Of a DNA stretch of 64,000 nt, positions 9,120 to 17,613 are shown piece by piece. This stretch comes from CAZIKB01 sp964539665 (GTDB taxonomy: Bacteria; Zhuqueibacterota; Zhuqueibacteria; Oceanimicrobiales; Oceanimicrobiaceae): the NCBI GenBank assembly GCA_964539665.1, contig CAZIKB010000002.1:80132-144131 (forward strand), in the 5' to 3' direction. Made by a program: the position numbers and the translations under genes. The notes under the pieces were generated by a model. It was not told the origin of the DNA, ran no database searches, and saw only the letters and a list, made by a program, of their open reading frames with translations. Numbering within the stretch: position 1 is the stretch's first letter; every line of letters starts with the position of its first letter.

Positions 9120-9724
9120 ACTGGTTTAATCACATCAATTATTTGAAATATCACATGCGATTATTATCTGTTCACGATGATACTGGGCAGGAAATTGATC
9201 CTGATGCAGCTTTCGGGCAATGGCAGAAAACTACCAAACAGATCCGCGAGAATCAACAAACAGTTTATTTAATTGGCAACGGCGCCAGTGCATCCATGGC
9301 AAGTCACTTTGCGGCAGACCTCGCAAAAAATGCCCATGTCCATACAGAAGTGTTTTCAGATTTATCTCTAATCACTGCCATTGCTAATGACCTGAGTTAT
9401 GAGGAGGTTTTTGCCGAGCCGCTCCGCAGACGAATGCTTGCAGGCGAAATGTTAGTAGCAATCAGCAGTTCAGGGCAGTCAAAGAATATCATTCGTGCAG
9501 TTAATCAAGCAAAATCAAATGGTGGATTGGTTATTACACTTTCGGCTATGGAGTCAAAAAATATGCTAAGAACTCAAGGTGTGCTTAACTTCTATGTACC
9601 TGCCATGTCCTATGGTATGGCTGAAACCTGTCATGCTGCCATTCTCCACTATTGGATTGACCAGATGGTTGCAAAACCAGTGGGACGGGAATATTTAAGC
9701 CAGGTCAAAATATTAGAAATGTAA
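9116..9724 (+). CDS. SIS-domain phosphosugar isomerase, GmhA-like
   Basis: This 202-residue single SIS-domain protein resembles phosphoheptose isomerase GmhA, which converts sedoheptulose-7-phosphate to D-glycero-D-manno-heptose-7-phosphate. It shows the phosphate-binding loop GNGASASMASHFAADLAK near residue 51 and the second sugar-phosphate loop ISSSGQSKNI near residue 120. Length matches GmhA (about 190-200). Its ATG overlaps the previous stop (ATGA). With the kinase/nucleotidyltransferase at 6616 it would supply heptose-7-phosphate; the upstream split transketolase could supply the sedoheptulose-7-phosphate (inference). Confidence 0.85.
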   Translation: MNWFNHINYLKYHMRLLSVHDDTGQEIDPDAAFGQWQKTTKQIRENQQTVYLIGNGASASMASHFAADLAKNAHVHTEVFSDLSLITAIANDLSYEEVFAEPLRRRMLAGEMLVAISSSGQSKNIIRAVNQAKSNGGLVITLSAMESKNMLRTQGVLNFYVPAMSYGMAETCHAAILHYWIDQMVAKPVGREYLSQVKILEM

Positions 9725-9740
9725 TGCAGAAAACAAGCCG

Positions 9741-10739
9741 ATGAAACTGTTTAAAACAGTTTTTGTAACCGGCGGAGCTGGCTATGTTGGAGCGGTTCTC
9801 GTGCCCAGGCTTTTACAAAAAGGTTATCTGGTTAAAGTTCTTGATCTTTATATGTATGGCGACGATGTCTTAAATTCAGTTAAAGACAATCCTAATCTGA
9901 AACAAATAAAGGGAGATATTCGGGACCTTGGACTGCTTGAAAAACATATCCCAGACACTGACGCTATAATTCACCTGGCATGCATCTCAAATGATCCAAG
10001 CTTTGAATTAAATCCAACTTTGGGGAAATCAATCAATTATGATGCTTTTATACCTCTGGTGAGTATTGCCAAAAAACATAAGGTAAAAAGGTTTATCTAT
10101 GCCTCAAGCTCAAGTGTTTATGGGATAAAGGATGAAGAAAACGTCACGGAGGATTTACCGCTTGAACCTCTTACAGACTATTCCAAATATAAAGCTCTGT
10201 GTGAAAAAGTTTTGCTGGATGCTGCCACTTCTGATTTTGTCATCACAATAGTCAGGCCCGCAACTGTGTGTGGGTATTCTCCACGGCAGCGTTTGGATTT
10301 AACAGTGAACATTTTAACCAATCATGCTGTCAACAACGGCCAGATAAAAGTTTTTGGCGGTGAGCAAATGCGGCCCAACATTCACATTGAAGATGTCACA
10401 GACCTGTATGTTAAAATGTTGGAATGGCCAGACCAGAGCATTGCCAACAAGATTTACAACGCAGGCTATGAGAATCATAAGGTCAACGAGATTGCTGGGA
10501 GTGTACGCGGTGTGGTGGGAGAAGATGTGAAGATTATCACGACTCCAACAGATGATAACCGTTCCTACCACATCTCATCTGAAAAGCTCAAACAAGAGTT
10601 AGGTTTTGTGCCTCAACACACTGTTGAGGATGCAGTGCGTGATTTAGTGGATGCGTTTCATGCTGGCAAACTCCCCGAGCCAATGACCAATAAGCTATAT
10701 TACAATATCAAGACCATGCAAGCATTGAATTTGAAGTGA
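9741..10739 (+). CDS. NAD-dependent nucleotide-sugar epimerase/dehydratase
   Basis: This 332-residue extended SDR protein carries the complete Rossmann motif GGAGYVG (11-17), the ASSSSVYG strand near 122 and the catalytic Y147-x3-K151 in YSKYK. RPNIHIEDVTD in the substrate-binding part is typical of UDP-glucose 4-epimerase/dTDP-glucose dehydratase relatives. It is a paralogue of the truncated epimerase at the start of the window. It follows the GmhA-like gene by 16 bases and overlaps the next gene by 4 bases, so it lies in the same transcription unit. Possible roles are 4,6-dehydration or epimerisation of the NDP-heptose (inference). Confidence 0.88.
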   Translation: MKLFKTVFVTGGAGYVGAVLVPRLLQKGYLVKVLDLYMYGDDVLNSVKDNPNLKQIKGDIRDLGLLEKHIPDTDAIIHLACISNDPSFELNPTLGKSINYDAFIPLVSIAKKHKVKRFIYASSSSVYGIKDEENVTEDLPLEPLTDYSKYKALCEKVLLDAATSDFVITIVRPATVCGYSPRQRLDLTVNILTNHAVNNGQIKVFGGEQMRPNIHIEDVTDLYVKMLEWPDQSIANKIYNAGYENHKVNEIAGSVRGVVGEDVKIITTPTDDNRSYHISSEKLKQELGFVPQHTVEDAVRDLVDAFHAGKLPEPMTNKLYYNIKTMQALNLK

Positions 10740-11770
10740 ACAGTCCTGATCCAAATGAACCGACTTTAATACACCTGATGCCTAAGCTAAAGAACAATTT
10801 GCTCTCCAAAAGAGAGATGATTTCTCTATTGTACGATATGTTGCGTATTCGCATAATTGAGGAAGAGATAGCTGATTTATATATGGAGCGAGAAATGCGC
10901 TGTCCGGTTCATCTGTGCATTGGACAGGAGGCTGTTTCTGTGGGCGTCTGCGCAAACCTGTCCCGGGAAGATTACGTTTTGAGTAATCACCGTTCACACG
11001 GCCATTACCTGGCTAAAGGTGGAGACCTCCGGGCGATGATAGCCGAGCTCTACGGCAAAGTCACGGGCTGCACTTTTGGAAAAGGCGGTTCCATGCATTT
11101 AGTGGATCTCGACGTAGGTTTTCTGGGTGCGACGTCCATTGTTAGCAGCACCATTCCCATTGCAGTCGGCGCTGCACTGGGAGTGGCTATGAGCGGGCAA
11201 CAAAGAGTAACCGTAGTGTTTTTGGGCGACGGCGCAGCCGAGGAAGGCATTTTTCATGAGAGCCTCAACTTCAGTGTTCTGAAGAATTTGCCTGTTGTTT
11301 TTATATGTGAGAACAACTTATATTCTGTCTTTTCACCACTCTCGGTTCGACAGCCCGCTTCACGGGAAATATTCAGACTAAGCCAGGGACACGGCATGGA
11401 AAGCTATCAGGGAGACGGCAATAATGTCGTCGAAGTACACCAATTAGCGAATCAAGCCATTGCCAAAGCCAGGCAGGGTGGCGGACCAACTTTCCTTGAA
11501 TTCAAAACCTACCGCTGGCGCACCCATTGTGGCGGTCGCTACGATAACGACCTGGGTTACCGAACCCAAAGCGAGTTTGAAAAATGGCAGCGCCTCTGCC
11601 CTATCGAGCAGCTGAAGTCTGAATTGTTGCGGGAGAATATTCTTTCCTCCGCCGATATTGATGCAATCGTGGCTGAATTAAAAGACGAAGTTAATGATGC
11701 CGTTCAATACGGTAAAGAGAGTCCATTCCCGGATAAAAAGATTCTCCTGGAACACATTTTGGCGGAATAA
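10736..11770 (+). CDS. Thiamine-diphosphate E1 component, alpha subunit (2-oxo acid dehydrogenase type)
   Basis: This 344-residue protein resembles the alpha subunit of pyruvate, acetoin and branched-chain 2-oxo acid dehydrogenases. The TPP motif GDGAAEEG is followed by ICENN at the usual distance. SHGHYLAKGGD and TFGKGGSMHL are family signatures. The GTG start at 10736 overlaps the previous stop by 4 bases; an in-frame ATG at 10779 is the alternative. No E2 or E3 gene lies nearby, so a normal oxidative decarboxylase complex is unlikely. In a sugar cluster the pair may add an activated aldehyde (a two-carbon branch) to a keto sugar. That is inference. Confidence 0.85.
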   Translation: MNSPDPNEPTLIHLMPKLKNNLLSKREMISLLYDMLRIRIIEEEIADLYMEREMRCPVHLCIGQEAVSVGVCANLSREDYVLSNHRSHGHYLAKGGDLRAMIAELYGKVTGCTFGKGGSMHLVDLDVGFLGATSIVSSTIPIAVGAALGVAMSGQQRVTVVFLGDGAAEEGIFHESLNFSVLKNLPVVFICENNLYSVFSPLSVRQPASREIFRLSQGHGMESYQGDGNNVVEVHQLANQAIAKARQGGGPTFLEFKTYRWRTHCGGRYDNDLGYRTQSEFEKWQRLCPIEQLKSELLRENILSSADIDAIVAELKDEVNDAVQYGKESPFPDKKILLEHILAE

Positions 11771-11791
11771 TCTGATGTTACCTATCAAGCA

Positions 11792-12850
11792 ATGAAACGA
11801 GAAATAAAATACTCTGAAGCTATTAATGAAGCCATTGATCTCTGCATGAGCAGGGATCCGGCAGTTTATATAATGGGACTGGGTGTACCGGATCCAAAAG
11901 GTATTTTTGGTACGACCACTGGTCTGCAACAAAAATACGGCAAGGAAAGGGTGATGGATATGCCACTATCTGAAAATGGCATGACCGGGGTGGCGATAGG
12001 CTCCGCACTGGTCGGAATGCGGCCCATTATGACCCATCAACGCATTGACTTTGCCATGTTAGCGATGGAGCAAATTGTTAACCAGGCGGCCAACTGGCAC
12101 TATATGTTTGGCGGAAAAATGAGCGTACCGCTGGTCATCCGCATGATTATCGGCCGTGGCTGGGGCCAGGGCGCTCAACACTCCCAGAGTCTGCAGGCCT
12201 GGTTTGCTCATGTACCTGGCCTCAAAGTAATCATGCCGACTACACCTTATGATGCCAAGGGACTACTCATCTCCAGTATTGAAGACAACAATCCAGTAAT
12301 ATGCATTGAACACCGCTGGCTCTACAACCTCACGGGATTGGTACCAGAAAGCGAATATCGTGTGCCTATTGGAAAAGCTAAAGTGATTAGAAAAGGGGAT
12401 GATCTGACAATCGTGAGTCTGTCACACATGACGATTGAAGCGCTGCGGTCGGCAGAAATTCTGGCAAAAGATGGAATTAGTACAGAAGTAGTTGACGTCC
12501 GCACATTGAAACCACTCGATGAAACATTAATTTTTGAATCTGTGCGTAAAACAGGTCGGGTTCTCGTTCTTGATACCGGCTGGAAAACGGTCGGTTTCAG
12601 CGCTGAAATTGTGGCACGAATCGCTGAAAATGCATTCAGCTATTTAAAGTGTCCTCCTGAGCGGATGGCTCTGCCCGATTGTCCCACGCCTACCAGCCCG
12701 GCTCTTGACAGGTATTACTACCCGCGAGTGCCGGATATTGCAGCCACCGCGAGCAGAATGCTGGGAATCAAAGCAACAGAATACGACAGAATTACCGTCG
12801 TCGATGTACCATTTGACGTTCCGGATAAAAATTTCACCGGACCATTTTAG
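11792..12850 (+). CDS. Thiamine-diphosphate E1 component, beta subunit
   Basis: This 352-residue partner of the preceding gene has the pyrimidine-binding and C-terminal transketolase-like domains. MPLSENGMTGVAIGSAL carries the conserved activating Glu. A ...GWGQGAQHSQSL stretch corresponds to the GxGxxHSQ region of E1 beta chains. Beta subunits are usually about 325 residues; the extra length is a C-terminal tail after the PDCPTPTSPAL region. It follows the alpha subunit by 21 bases. Together they should form an alpha2beta2 E1. The lack of a lipoyl E2 makes a free-standing carboligase or decarboxylase role more likely (inference). Confidence 0.85.
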   Translation: MKREIKYSEAINEAIDLCMSRDPAVYIMGLGVPDPKGIFGTTTGLQQKYGKERVMDMPLSENGMTGVAIGSALVGMRPIMTHQRIDFAMLAMEQIVNQAANWHYMFGGKMSVPLVIRMIIGRGWGQGAQHSQSLQAWFAHVPGLKVIMPTTPYDAKGLLISSIEDNNPVICIEHRWLYNLTGLVPESEYRVPIGKAKVIRKGDDLTIVSLSHMTIEALRSAEILAKDGISTEVVDVRTLKPLDETLIFESVRKTGRVLVLDTGWKTVGFSAEIVARIAENAFSYLKCPPERMALPDCPTPTSPALDRYYYPRVPDIAATASRMLGIKATEYDRITVVDVPFDVPDKNFTGPF

Positions 12851-13029
12851 GAAAAAAGTTGAGTTGAAAATCCAGCACAACGAGCTGCAATATTGAATCA
12901 TGAATGAAATATTTATAATTGCTGCATTGTCGCATTAGAGCAATGAAACAGTGGAACAATGAAAATTAAACAGAATCTTTTTGCAAAAAAACGAAAATTT
13001 GATCGGTATTATAACAAAGAGTAAAAAAC

Positions 13030-14070
13030 ATGAAAACACTCTCTGCAGTTTTAGTTGAAACCGGTAAACCCCTGGAATTGTTCGATCTTGAAATTCCGGA
13101 TTTGAAGGCCGGGCAAGCTCTTGTAGAAATAGCTTTTAGTGGTGTTTGCCACACGCAGATTCTTGAATGCCGTGGTTACCGTGGAGAAGATCGTTTCCTG
13201 CCGCACTGTCTTGGACATGAGGGTACTGGCACCGTTCAGGATATAGGCGCTGGAGTAAGCAAAGTTAAAATCGGCGACCGGGTAATCCTTTCATGGATAA
13301 AAGGCTCCGGAGCTGATATTCCAGGCACAGTCTACAGTTCAAAAAGTGGCCATGTAAATGCCGGCGCTATCACAACCTTTGGACGTTACTCCGTAATAAG
13401 TGAAAATCGTCTCACTGTCCTGCCTTGCGATATTCCGATGCGCGAAGCGGCTTTGCTTGGTTGTGCAGTACCTACAGGGGTTGGCGCCATATTCAACACT
13501 GCCAGACCGATGCCAGGCCAGAGTATTGCTATTTTTGGCGCAGGCGGGATTGGTTTGTGCGCTGTAGTCGGCGCGGTCATTGCCGGCTGTTTGCCGATTA
13601 TCGCAGTTGATATCTTTGACAGCAAACTGAAATTAGCCAGGAAGATTGGAGCGACACATTGTTTCAACGCCAATAAATCAAACCCCGTCGAGGAAATAAA
13701 AAATATCTGTCCGGGTGGGATAGATTTCGCAATCGAAGCGAGTGGTTTGCCCAGCGTTATGCTGCAAGCCTTACATAGTGTACGTAACCAGGGAGGAACA
13801 GCCGTCGTCATTGGCAATGCGCATCATGGCAAACGTATCCTTCTTGATCCCTTAGAATTTAACCTGGGAAAGCGGATATTCGGCACCTGGGGCGGAGATA
13901 ATCAGCCAGATCGAGATTATGCGCGGTACACAAAACTGCTCAGCGCCGGCAAACTTAACATCCAACCGCTGATATCGAAAACTTACGCTCTTCGTGAAAT
14001 CAATGAGGCTATTGACGACCTGGAATCCGGACGAGCAGTTCGACCCGTTGTTGACATGTCAAGGATTTAA
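13030..14070 (+). CDS. Zinc-type alcohol/polyol dehydrogenase, medium-chain, lacking the structural-zinc cysteines
   Basis: This 346-residue medium-chain dehydrogenase has the catalytic zinc ligands C40 (GVCHTQ), H63/E64 (GHEGTG) and a later Cys in GCAVPTG. The nucleotide-binding motif GAGGIG lies near residue 177. The lobe that normally carries four closely spaced cysteines for structural zinc (after GDRVILSW, residues 83-110) has none. It likely oxidises or reduces a hydroxyl on the sugar or on a sugar-derived branch, using NAD(H). It is separated from the E1 pair by a 179-base gap holding only short A/T-rich sequence, and is followed 9 bases later by the HAD gene. Confidence 0.85.
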   Translation: MKTLSAVLVETGKPLELFDLEIPDLKAGQALVEIAFSGVCHTQILECRGYRGEDRFLPHCLGHEGTGTVQDIGAGVSKVKIGDRVILSWIKGSGADIPGTVYSSKSGHVNAGAITTFGRYSVISENRLTVLPCDIPMREAALLGCAVPTGVGAIFNTARPMPGQSIAIFGAGGIGLCAVVGAVIAGCLPIIAVDIFDSKLKLARKIGATHCFNANKSNPVEEIKNICPGGIDFAIEASGLPSVMLQALHSVRNQGGTAVVIGNAHHGKRILLDPLEFNLGKRIFGTWGGDNQPDRDYARYTKLLSAGKLNIQPLISKTYALREINEAIDDLESGRAVRPVVDMSRI

Positions 14071-14079
14071 CAGACTGGC

Positions 14080-14694
14080 ATGAAAATAGGAATTGACTTC
14101 GATAATACCATAGTCTGCTATTATGGTGTATTTAAAAAAGTAGCTGTGGAAAGAAGTCTGGTTCCGGAAAACCTGCCTGCCGCCAAGTCACAGGTGAGGG
14201 ACTACCTGCGAAATCAAGGCCAGGAAAATGCCTGGATAGAATTACAAGGCCATGTTTATGGAGCACGGATGCTGGATGCAGTTCCTTGCAACGGTGTGCT
14301 GTTTTTTTTAAATGTGTGTAAGGAGCTGGATATAAATGTGTGTGTGATTAGTCATCGTACACTTCTGCCGTTTTTAGGACCCCCGTACAATCTTCATCAA
14401 GCCGCCAGAGACTGGCTGAGATACTACGGTTTTTATGAAGAAACCGGGCTATCACCAGACCAGGTCCATTTTGAACTCACCAAACAGGAAAAGCTAAACC
14501 GTATTGAAAATGAGGGATGTGATCTCTTCATCGATGATCTTCCTGAATTCCTGGCGGAACCCGGGTTTCCTGTAAATGTCCGGCGTATATTCTACGACCA
14601 TGACAACCACTATCCAACCGAATCTCGCTTTGAACGTGCAACCTCATGGAAAGAAATTGAGAAATTGATTACTGAAAATGAAAAATCTGATTGA
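14080..14694 (+). CDS. HAD-superfamily phosphatase-like protein
   Basis: This 204-residue protein opens with the HAD nucleophile motif IDFDNT (D6, D8). ISHRT near 90 fits motif II (Ser/Thr), and FIDDLPEF near 150 fits the acidic motif IV. It lacks the zinc-binding cysteines typical of GmhB, so it is not a standard heptose bisphosphatase, but removal of a phosphate from a sugar phosphate is the simplest role. It overlaps the next gene (a kinase-like protein) by 17 bases, suggesting the two act in the same step series. Confidence 0.75.
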   Translation: MKIGIDFDNTIVCYYGVFKKVAVERSLVPENLPAAKSQVRDYLRNQGQENAWIELQGHVYGARMLDAVPCNGVLFFLNVCKELDINVCVISHRTLLPFLGPPYNLHQAARDWLRYYGFYEETGLSPDQVHFELTKQEKLNRIENEGCDLFIDDLPEFLAEPGFPVNVRRIFYDHDNHYPTESRFERATSWKEIEKLITENEKSD

Positions 14695-15736
14695 CAATAC
14701 CACAGCATCCCTGCTTACCCGACTCAACTTTCAGGGTCCTTTTGAGATGCATCCTCTCCATGGTGGGGCGAATAATCAAGTATATCGTGTGGACGTAAAC
14801 GGCTCTCGGTTGTGCTTAAAAGCTTATTTTCAGCATGAAGACGATTCACGGGATAGACTGGGCTCGGAGTTTTCGTTTCTTCACTTCGCATGGAGTAAAG
14901 GAATGCGGGAAATTCCTGAGCCATTCACTAAAGATGAAGACAATCGCTTTGCATTATATGCATTTATTCCAGGTCGAAGACTACAGGCTGGTGAAGTTAC
15001 ACGGGAGCTGGTGCAGGAAGCGCTTGATTTTTATTGTAAACTGAATCGGTATAAAGATGATAGGGAAGCCAAAACTCTGCCAAAAGCGTCTGAGTTCTGC
15101 TGTTCCGTGGCTGCTCATCTTCAACAAGTCTGTTACAGGTTCGACCGATTGAAGGCTATTGAAGATTCTTGTTTGATAAATCGGCAAGCAATTCAGTTTA
15201 TTTCTAACGACCTCCTGGAAAAATGGCAGGAAGTTTTGCACTCGACTGCAGTGGAGGCAACTCGGCTGGCTTTGAACCTTCGTAAGGAAACGCCTCAAGC
15301 TGACTTGCGTCTGTCGCCATCGGATTTTGGTTTTCACAATACTATCTTAACAGATGATGACAGGCTATGCTTTATAGATTTTGAATATGCGGGCTGGGAT
15401 GATCCTGTCAGAATTGTATGTGATTTTTTTTGCCAACCTGCTGTACCCGTACCGCTGGAATACTTTGAATCAGTTGCAGAAACCGTGGCATCCGGACTAA
15501 GCGCTCCGGAAAAACACATTCAGCGAATGAAGCTGCTGTTGGCTGTTTATCAGATCAAATGGTGCTGTATCCTGTTGAACGATTTTTTACCAACAGATGC
15601 TAATCGTCGTCGTTTTTCCAAAGGAAAGACCAATCAGGATGAACGCAAAGCACAGCAGATACAAAAAGCCCGTGATGCATTGAAAAGATTAAGCGGACTG
15701 AGTGAGCATTTTTCAATCGAGCCAGCGTCGTCGTGA
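14678..15736 (+). CDS. APH-fold small-molecule kinase (aminoglycoside phosphotransferase family)
   Basis: This 352-residue protein belongs to the APH/choline-kinase fold. A glycine-rich start (HGGANNQVYRV), the likely ATP-contact Lys K48 (LCLKAY), the catalytic-loop pair D216/N221 in SDFGFHN and the metal-binding D234 in IDFEYAGWDDP are all present. The usual His before the catalytic Asp is replaced (SPSD). In glycan clusters such proteins phosphorylate C1 of a free sugar or add phospho-groups to an amino alcohol. The substrate is unknown. It overlaps the HAD gene and is followed by an 80-base gap. Confidence 0.75.
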   Translation: MKNLIDNTTASLLTRLNFQGPFEMHPLHGGANNQVYRVDVNGSRLCLKAYFQHEDDSRDRLGSEFSFLHFAWSKGMREIPEPFTKDEDNRFALYAFIPGRRLQAGEVTRELVQEALDFYCKLNRYKDDREAKTLPKASEFCCSVAAHLQQVCYRFDRLKAIEDSCLINRQAIQFISNDLLEKWQEVLHSTAVEATRLALNLRKETPQADLRLSPSDFGFHNTILTDDDRLCFIDFEYAGWDDPVRIVCDFFCQPAVPVPLEYFESVAETVASGLSAPEKHIQRMKLLLAVYQIKWCCILLNDFLPTDANRRRFSKGKTNQDERKAQQIQKARDALKRLSGLSEHFSIEPASS

Positions 15737-15815
15737 TATATTATTTTTTTATTTGATGACGTGTAAATGCGCAAATAACAAACCTTAAATATTACAAAAA
15801 AAGGAGTGTAACTAA

Positions 15816-16478
15816 ATGGCCTATATCGATTTTCTATCACCGCTTCACAATGCGACTAAGCGAGACTATCTGGGTCGGGTAATTGAATATCCTAAAGCAG
15901 AAGCCGCAAAAATCGCCAAAAAGTTTGGATACGACTTTTGGGATGGCGATCGTAAATTTGGTTACGGCGGCTATAAGTATGACGGTCGTTGGAAACAAGT
16001 CGCGGCTCCATTAATCGACCATTACAAACTCAAGCCAGGTGATCGGATTCTTGATGTTGGCTGCGGCAAGGCATTCTTGCTCCACGAAATGAAGCAAATC
16101 ATACCGGAGCTCGAAGTAGTAGGGATCGATATTTCCGAATATGCGATTGAAAACGCCAAACCAGAAGTCAAACCGTTCTTGCAAGTCGGGAATGCTGTTG
16201 AGCTCCCGTTTGAAGATAATAGCTTTGATTTTGTAATCACCATAAACACCCTGCATAACCTCTATTGTCAAACCTTAGAAAAAGCTTTAAAAGAACTCGA
16301 ACGGGTTGGCAAAAGGGATAAGTACATGGTTGTTGAGTCCTACAGGAACGATGAAGAAAAAGTGAACCTCATGTACTGGGTTCTCACCGGTGAATGCTAC
16401 TTTACTCCGGAAGAATGGGAATGGTGGTTCAGGCACTGTGGCTACACAGGCGACCACTCATACATATTTTTTGAATAG
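15816..16478 (+). CDS. SAM-dependent methyltransferase (class I)
   Basis: This 220-residue protein has the SAM-binding motif LDVGCGKAF (79-87), the acidic VVGIDIS strand and the motif IV-like FDFVITINTLHNL. It is a small-molecule methyltransferase of the Methyltransf_11/25 type, probably methylating a sugar hydroxyl or amine. A strong ribosome site (AAAGGAG, about 8 bases before the ATG) marks the start, unlike the weakly led genes before it. It ends 2 bases before the next start. Confidence 0.85.
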   Translation: MAYIDFLSPLHNATKRDYLGRVIEYPKAEAAKIAKKFGYDFWDGDRKFGYGGYKYDGRWKQVAAPLIDHYKLKPGDRILDVGCGKAFLLHEMKQIIPELEVVGIDISEYAIENAKPEVKPFLQVGNAVELPFEDNSFDFVITINTLHNLYCQTLEKALKELERVGKRDKYMVVESYRNDEEKVNLMYWVLTGECYFTPEEWEWWFRHCGYTGDHSYIFFE

Positions 16479-16480
16479 TC

Positions 16481-17593
16481 ATGGTAATAAAACAAATTCC
16501 TTATGTTGACCTCAAAGCTCAACATCAATTTCTCAAATCAGATCTGGTGGAAGCAGTCACCAGAGTCATTGAGCGAAGTCAGTTCATCCTCGGTGAAGAA
16601 GTCCAGGCTTTCGAGCGCGCTTTTGCTGACCTGTGTGGTGTTCGCTTTGCAGTGGGCGTCAACTCCGGACTCGACGCCTTGATTCTGGCTCTACGCGCAT
16701 TGGGAATCGGTCCAGGGGATGAGGTCATCACGGTGCCAAATTCTTTTATCGCAAGCGTCAGTTGTATTATGCTGGTCGGGGCGCAGCCTGTATTTGTCGA
16801 CGTTCGCGATGATTACAACATGGACCCCACTCAACTTGAACAAGCTATCACTTCCAGAACCAGAGCAATTTTGCCGATCCATCTAACTGGCCGACCGGCG
16901 GATATGCATTCCATCATGGAAATAGCCAATAAACATGACCTGTTTGTAGTTGAGGATTGTGCCCAGGCTGTATTGGCAGAATACGATGGGCAGCGCACTG
17001 GCTCGCTCGGGCATGTTGGTTGTTTCAGTCTCCACCCTCTCAAAACGCTGAATGCATGTGGCGACGGAGGTGTGTTGACTACTAATGATGAAGAACTCTT
17101 TAAGAAGTTGAAGCTCCTACGCAACCATGGATTGCACAACCGTGACGAGTGTATAGCCTGGGGCTTGAACTCCCGGCTTGATACTTTGCAGGCAGTCATA
17201 TTGCTCCTGAAAATGAGACACCTTCAGAAGTGGACGGATAAACGCTGTGCTAACGCCCAATTCTACCAGAAAAATTTACAGGGAATCTCTGGTCTGATTG
17301 TTCCCACGGACCGGTCACATGAAAAGGCGGTTTATCACACATTTATTGTTCAGGCTGAAAATCGAAATGAGTTAAAGCAGTATTTAGCCAATCACGGAGT
17401 GGGCACGGCCATACACTATCCGATTCCCATTCATCTACAAAGGGCAGCCGCTAATCTGGAATACCGCACCGGCAGTTTTCCCGTAACAGAACGGCAGGCA
17501 AAACGGATTCTCAGTTTGCCTGTATATCCAGAGCTGCCTCAAGCTGATCTTGAATATATTGTCAATATTATAACGAAATTTTACCAGGGGTGA
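16481..17593 (+). CDS. DegT/DnrJ/EryC1-family sugar aminotransferase
   Basis: This 370-residue PLP enzyme should transfer an amino group to a keto-sugar nucleotide. The Schiff-base lysine K188 is in FSLHPLKTLNACGDGG, the cofactor Asp in VVEDCAQA (D159), and the phosphate-binding NSGLDALI near 61. It lies 2 bases after the methyltransferase and 20 bases before a second aminotransferase that shares the FSLHPLK motif. The tandem pair could form a heteromer or make a diamino sugar (inference). Confidence 0.9.
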   Translation: MVIKQIPYVDLKAQHQFLKSDLVEAVTRVIERSQFILGEEVQAFERAFADLCGVRFAVGVNSGLDALILALRALGIGPGDEVITVPNSFIASVSCIMLVGAQPVFVDVRDDYNMDPTQLEQAITSRTRAILPIHLTGRPADMHSIMEIANKHDLFVVEDCAQAVLAEYDGQRTGSLGHVGCFSLHPLKTLNACGDGGVLTTNDEELFKKLKLLRNHGLHNRDECIAWGLNSRLDTLQAVILLLKMRHLQKWTDKRCANAQFYQKNLQGISGLIVPTDRSHEKAVYHTFIVQAENRNELKQYLANHGVGTAIHYPIPIHLQRAAANLEYRTGSFPVTERQAKRILSLPVYPELPQADLEYIVNIITKFYQG

Positions 17594-17613
17594 TAAGTTA
17601 AGGAGGTTAATGC

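Noticed and set aside
12939..12965. Repetitive CAATGAAAC-type sequence before the alcohol dehydrogenase
   Set aside because: Too short and imperfect to call a repeat or regulatory site.
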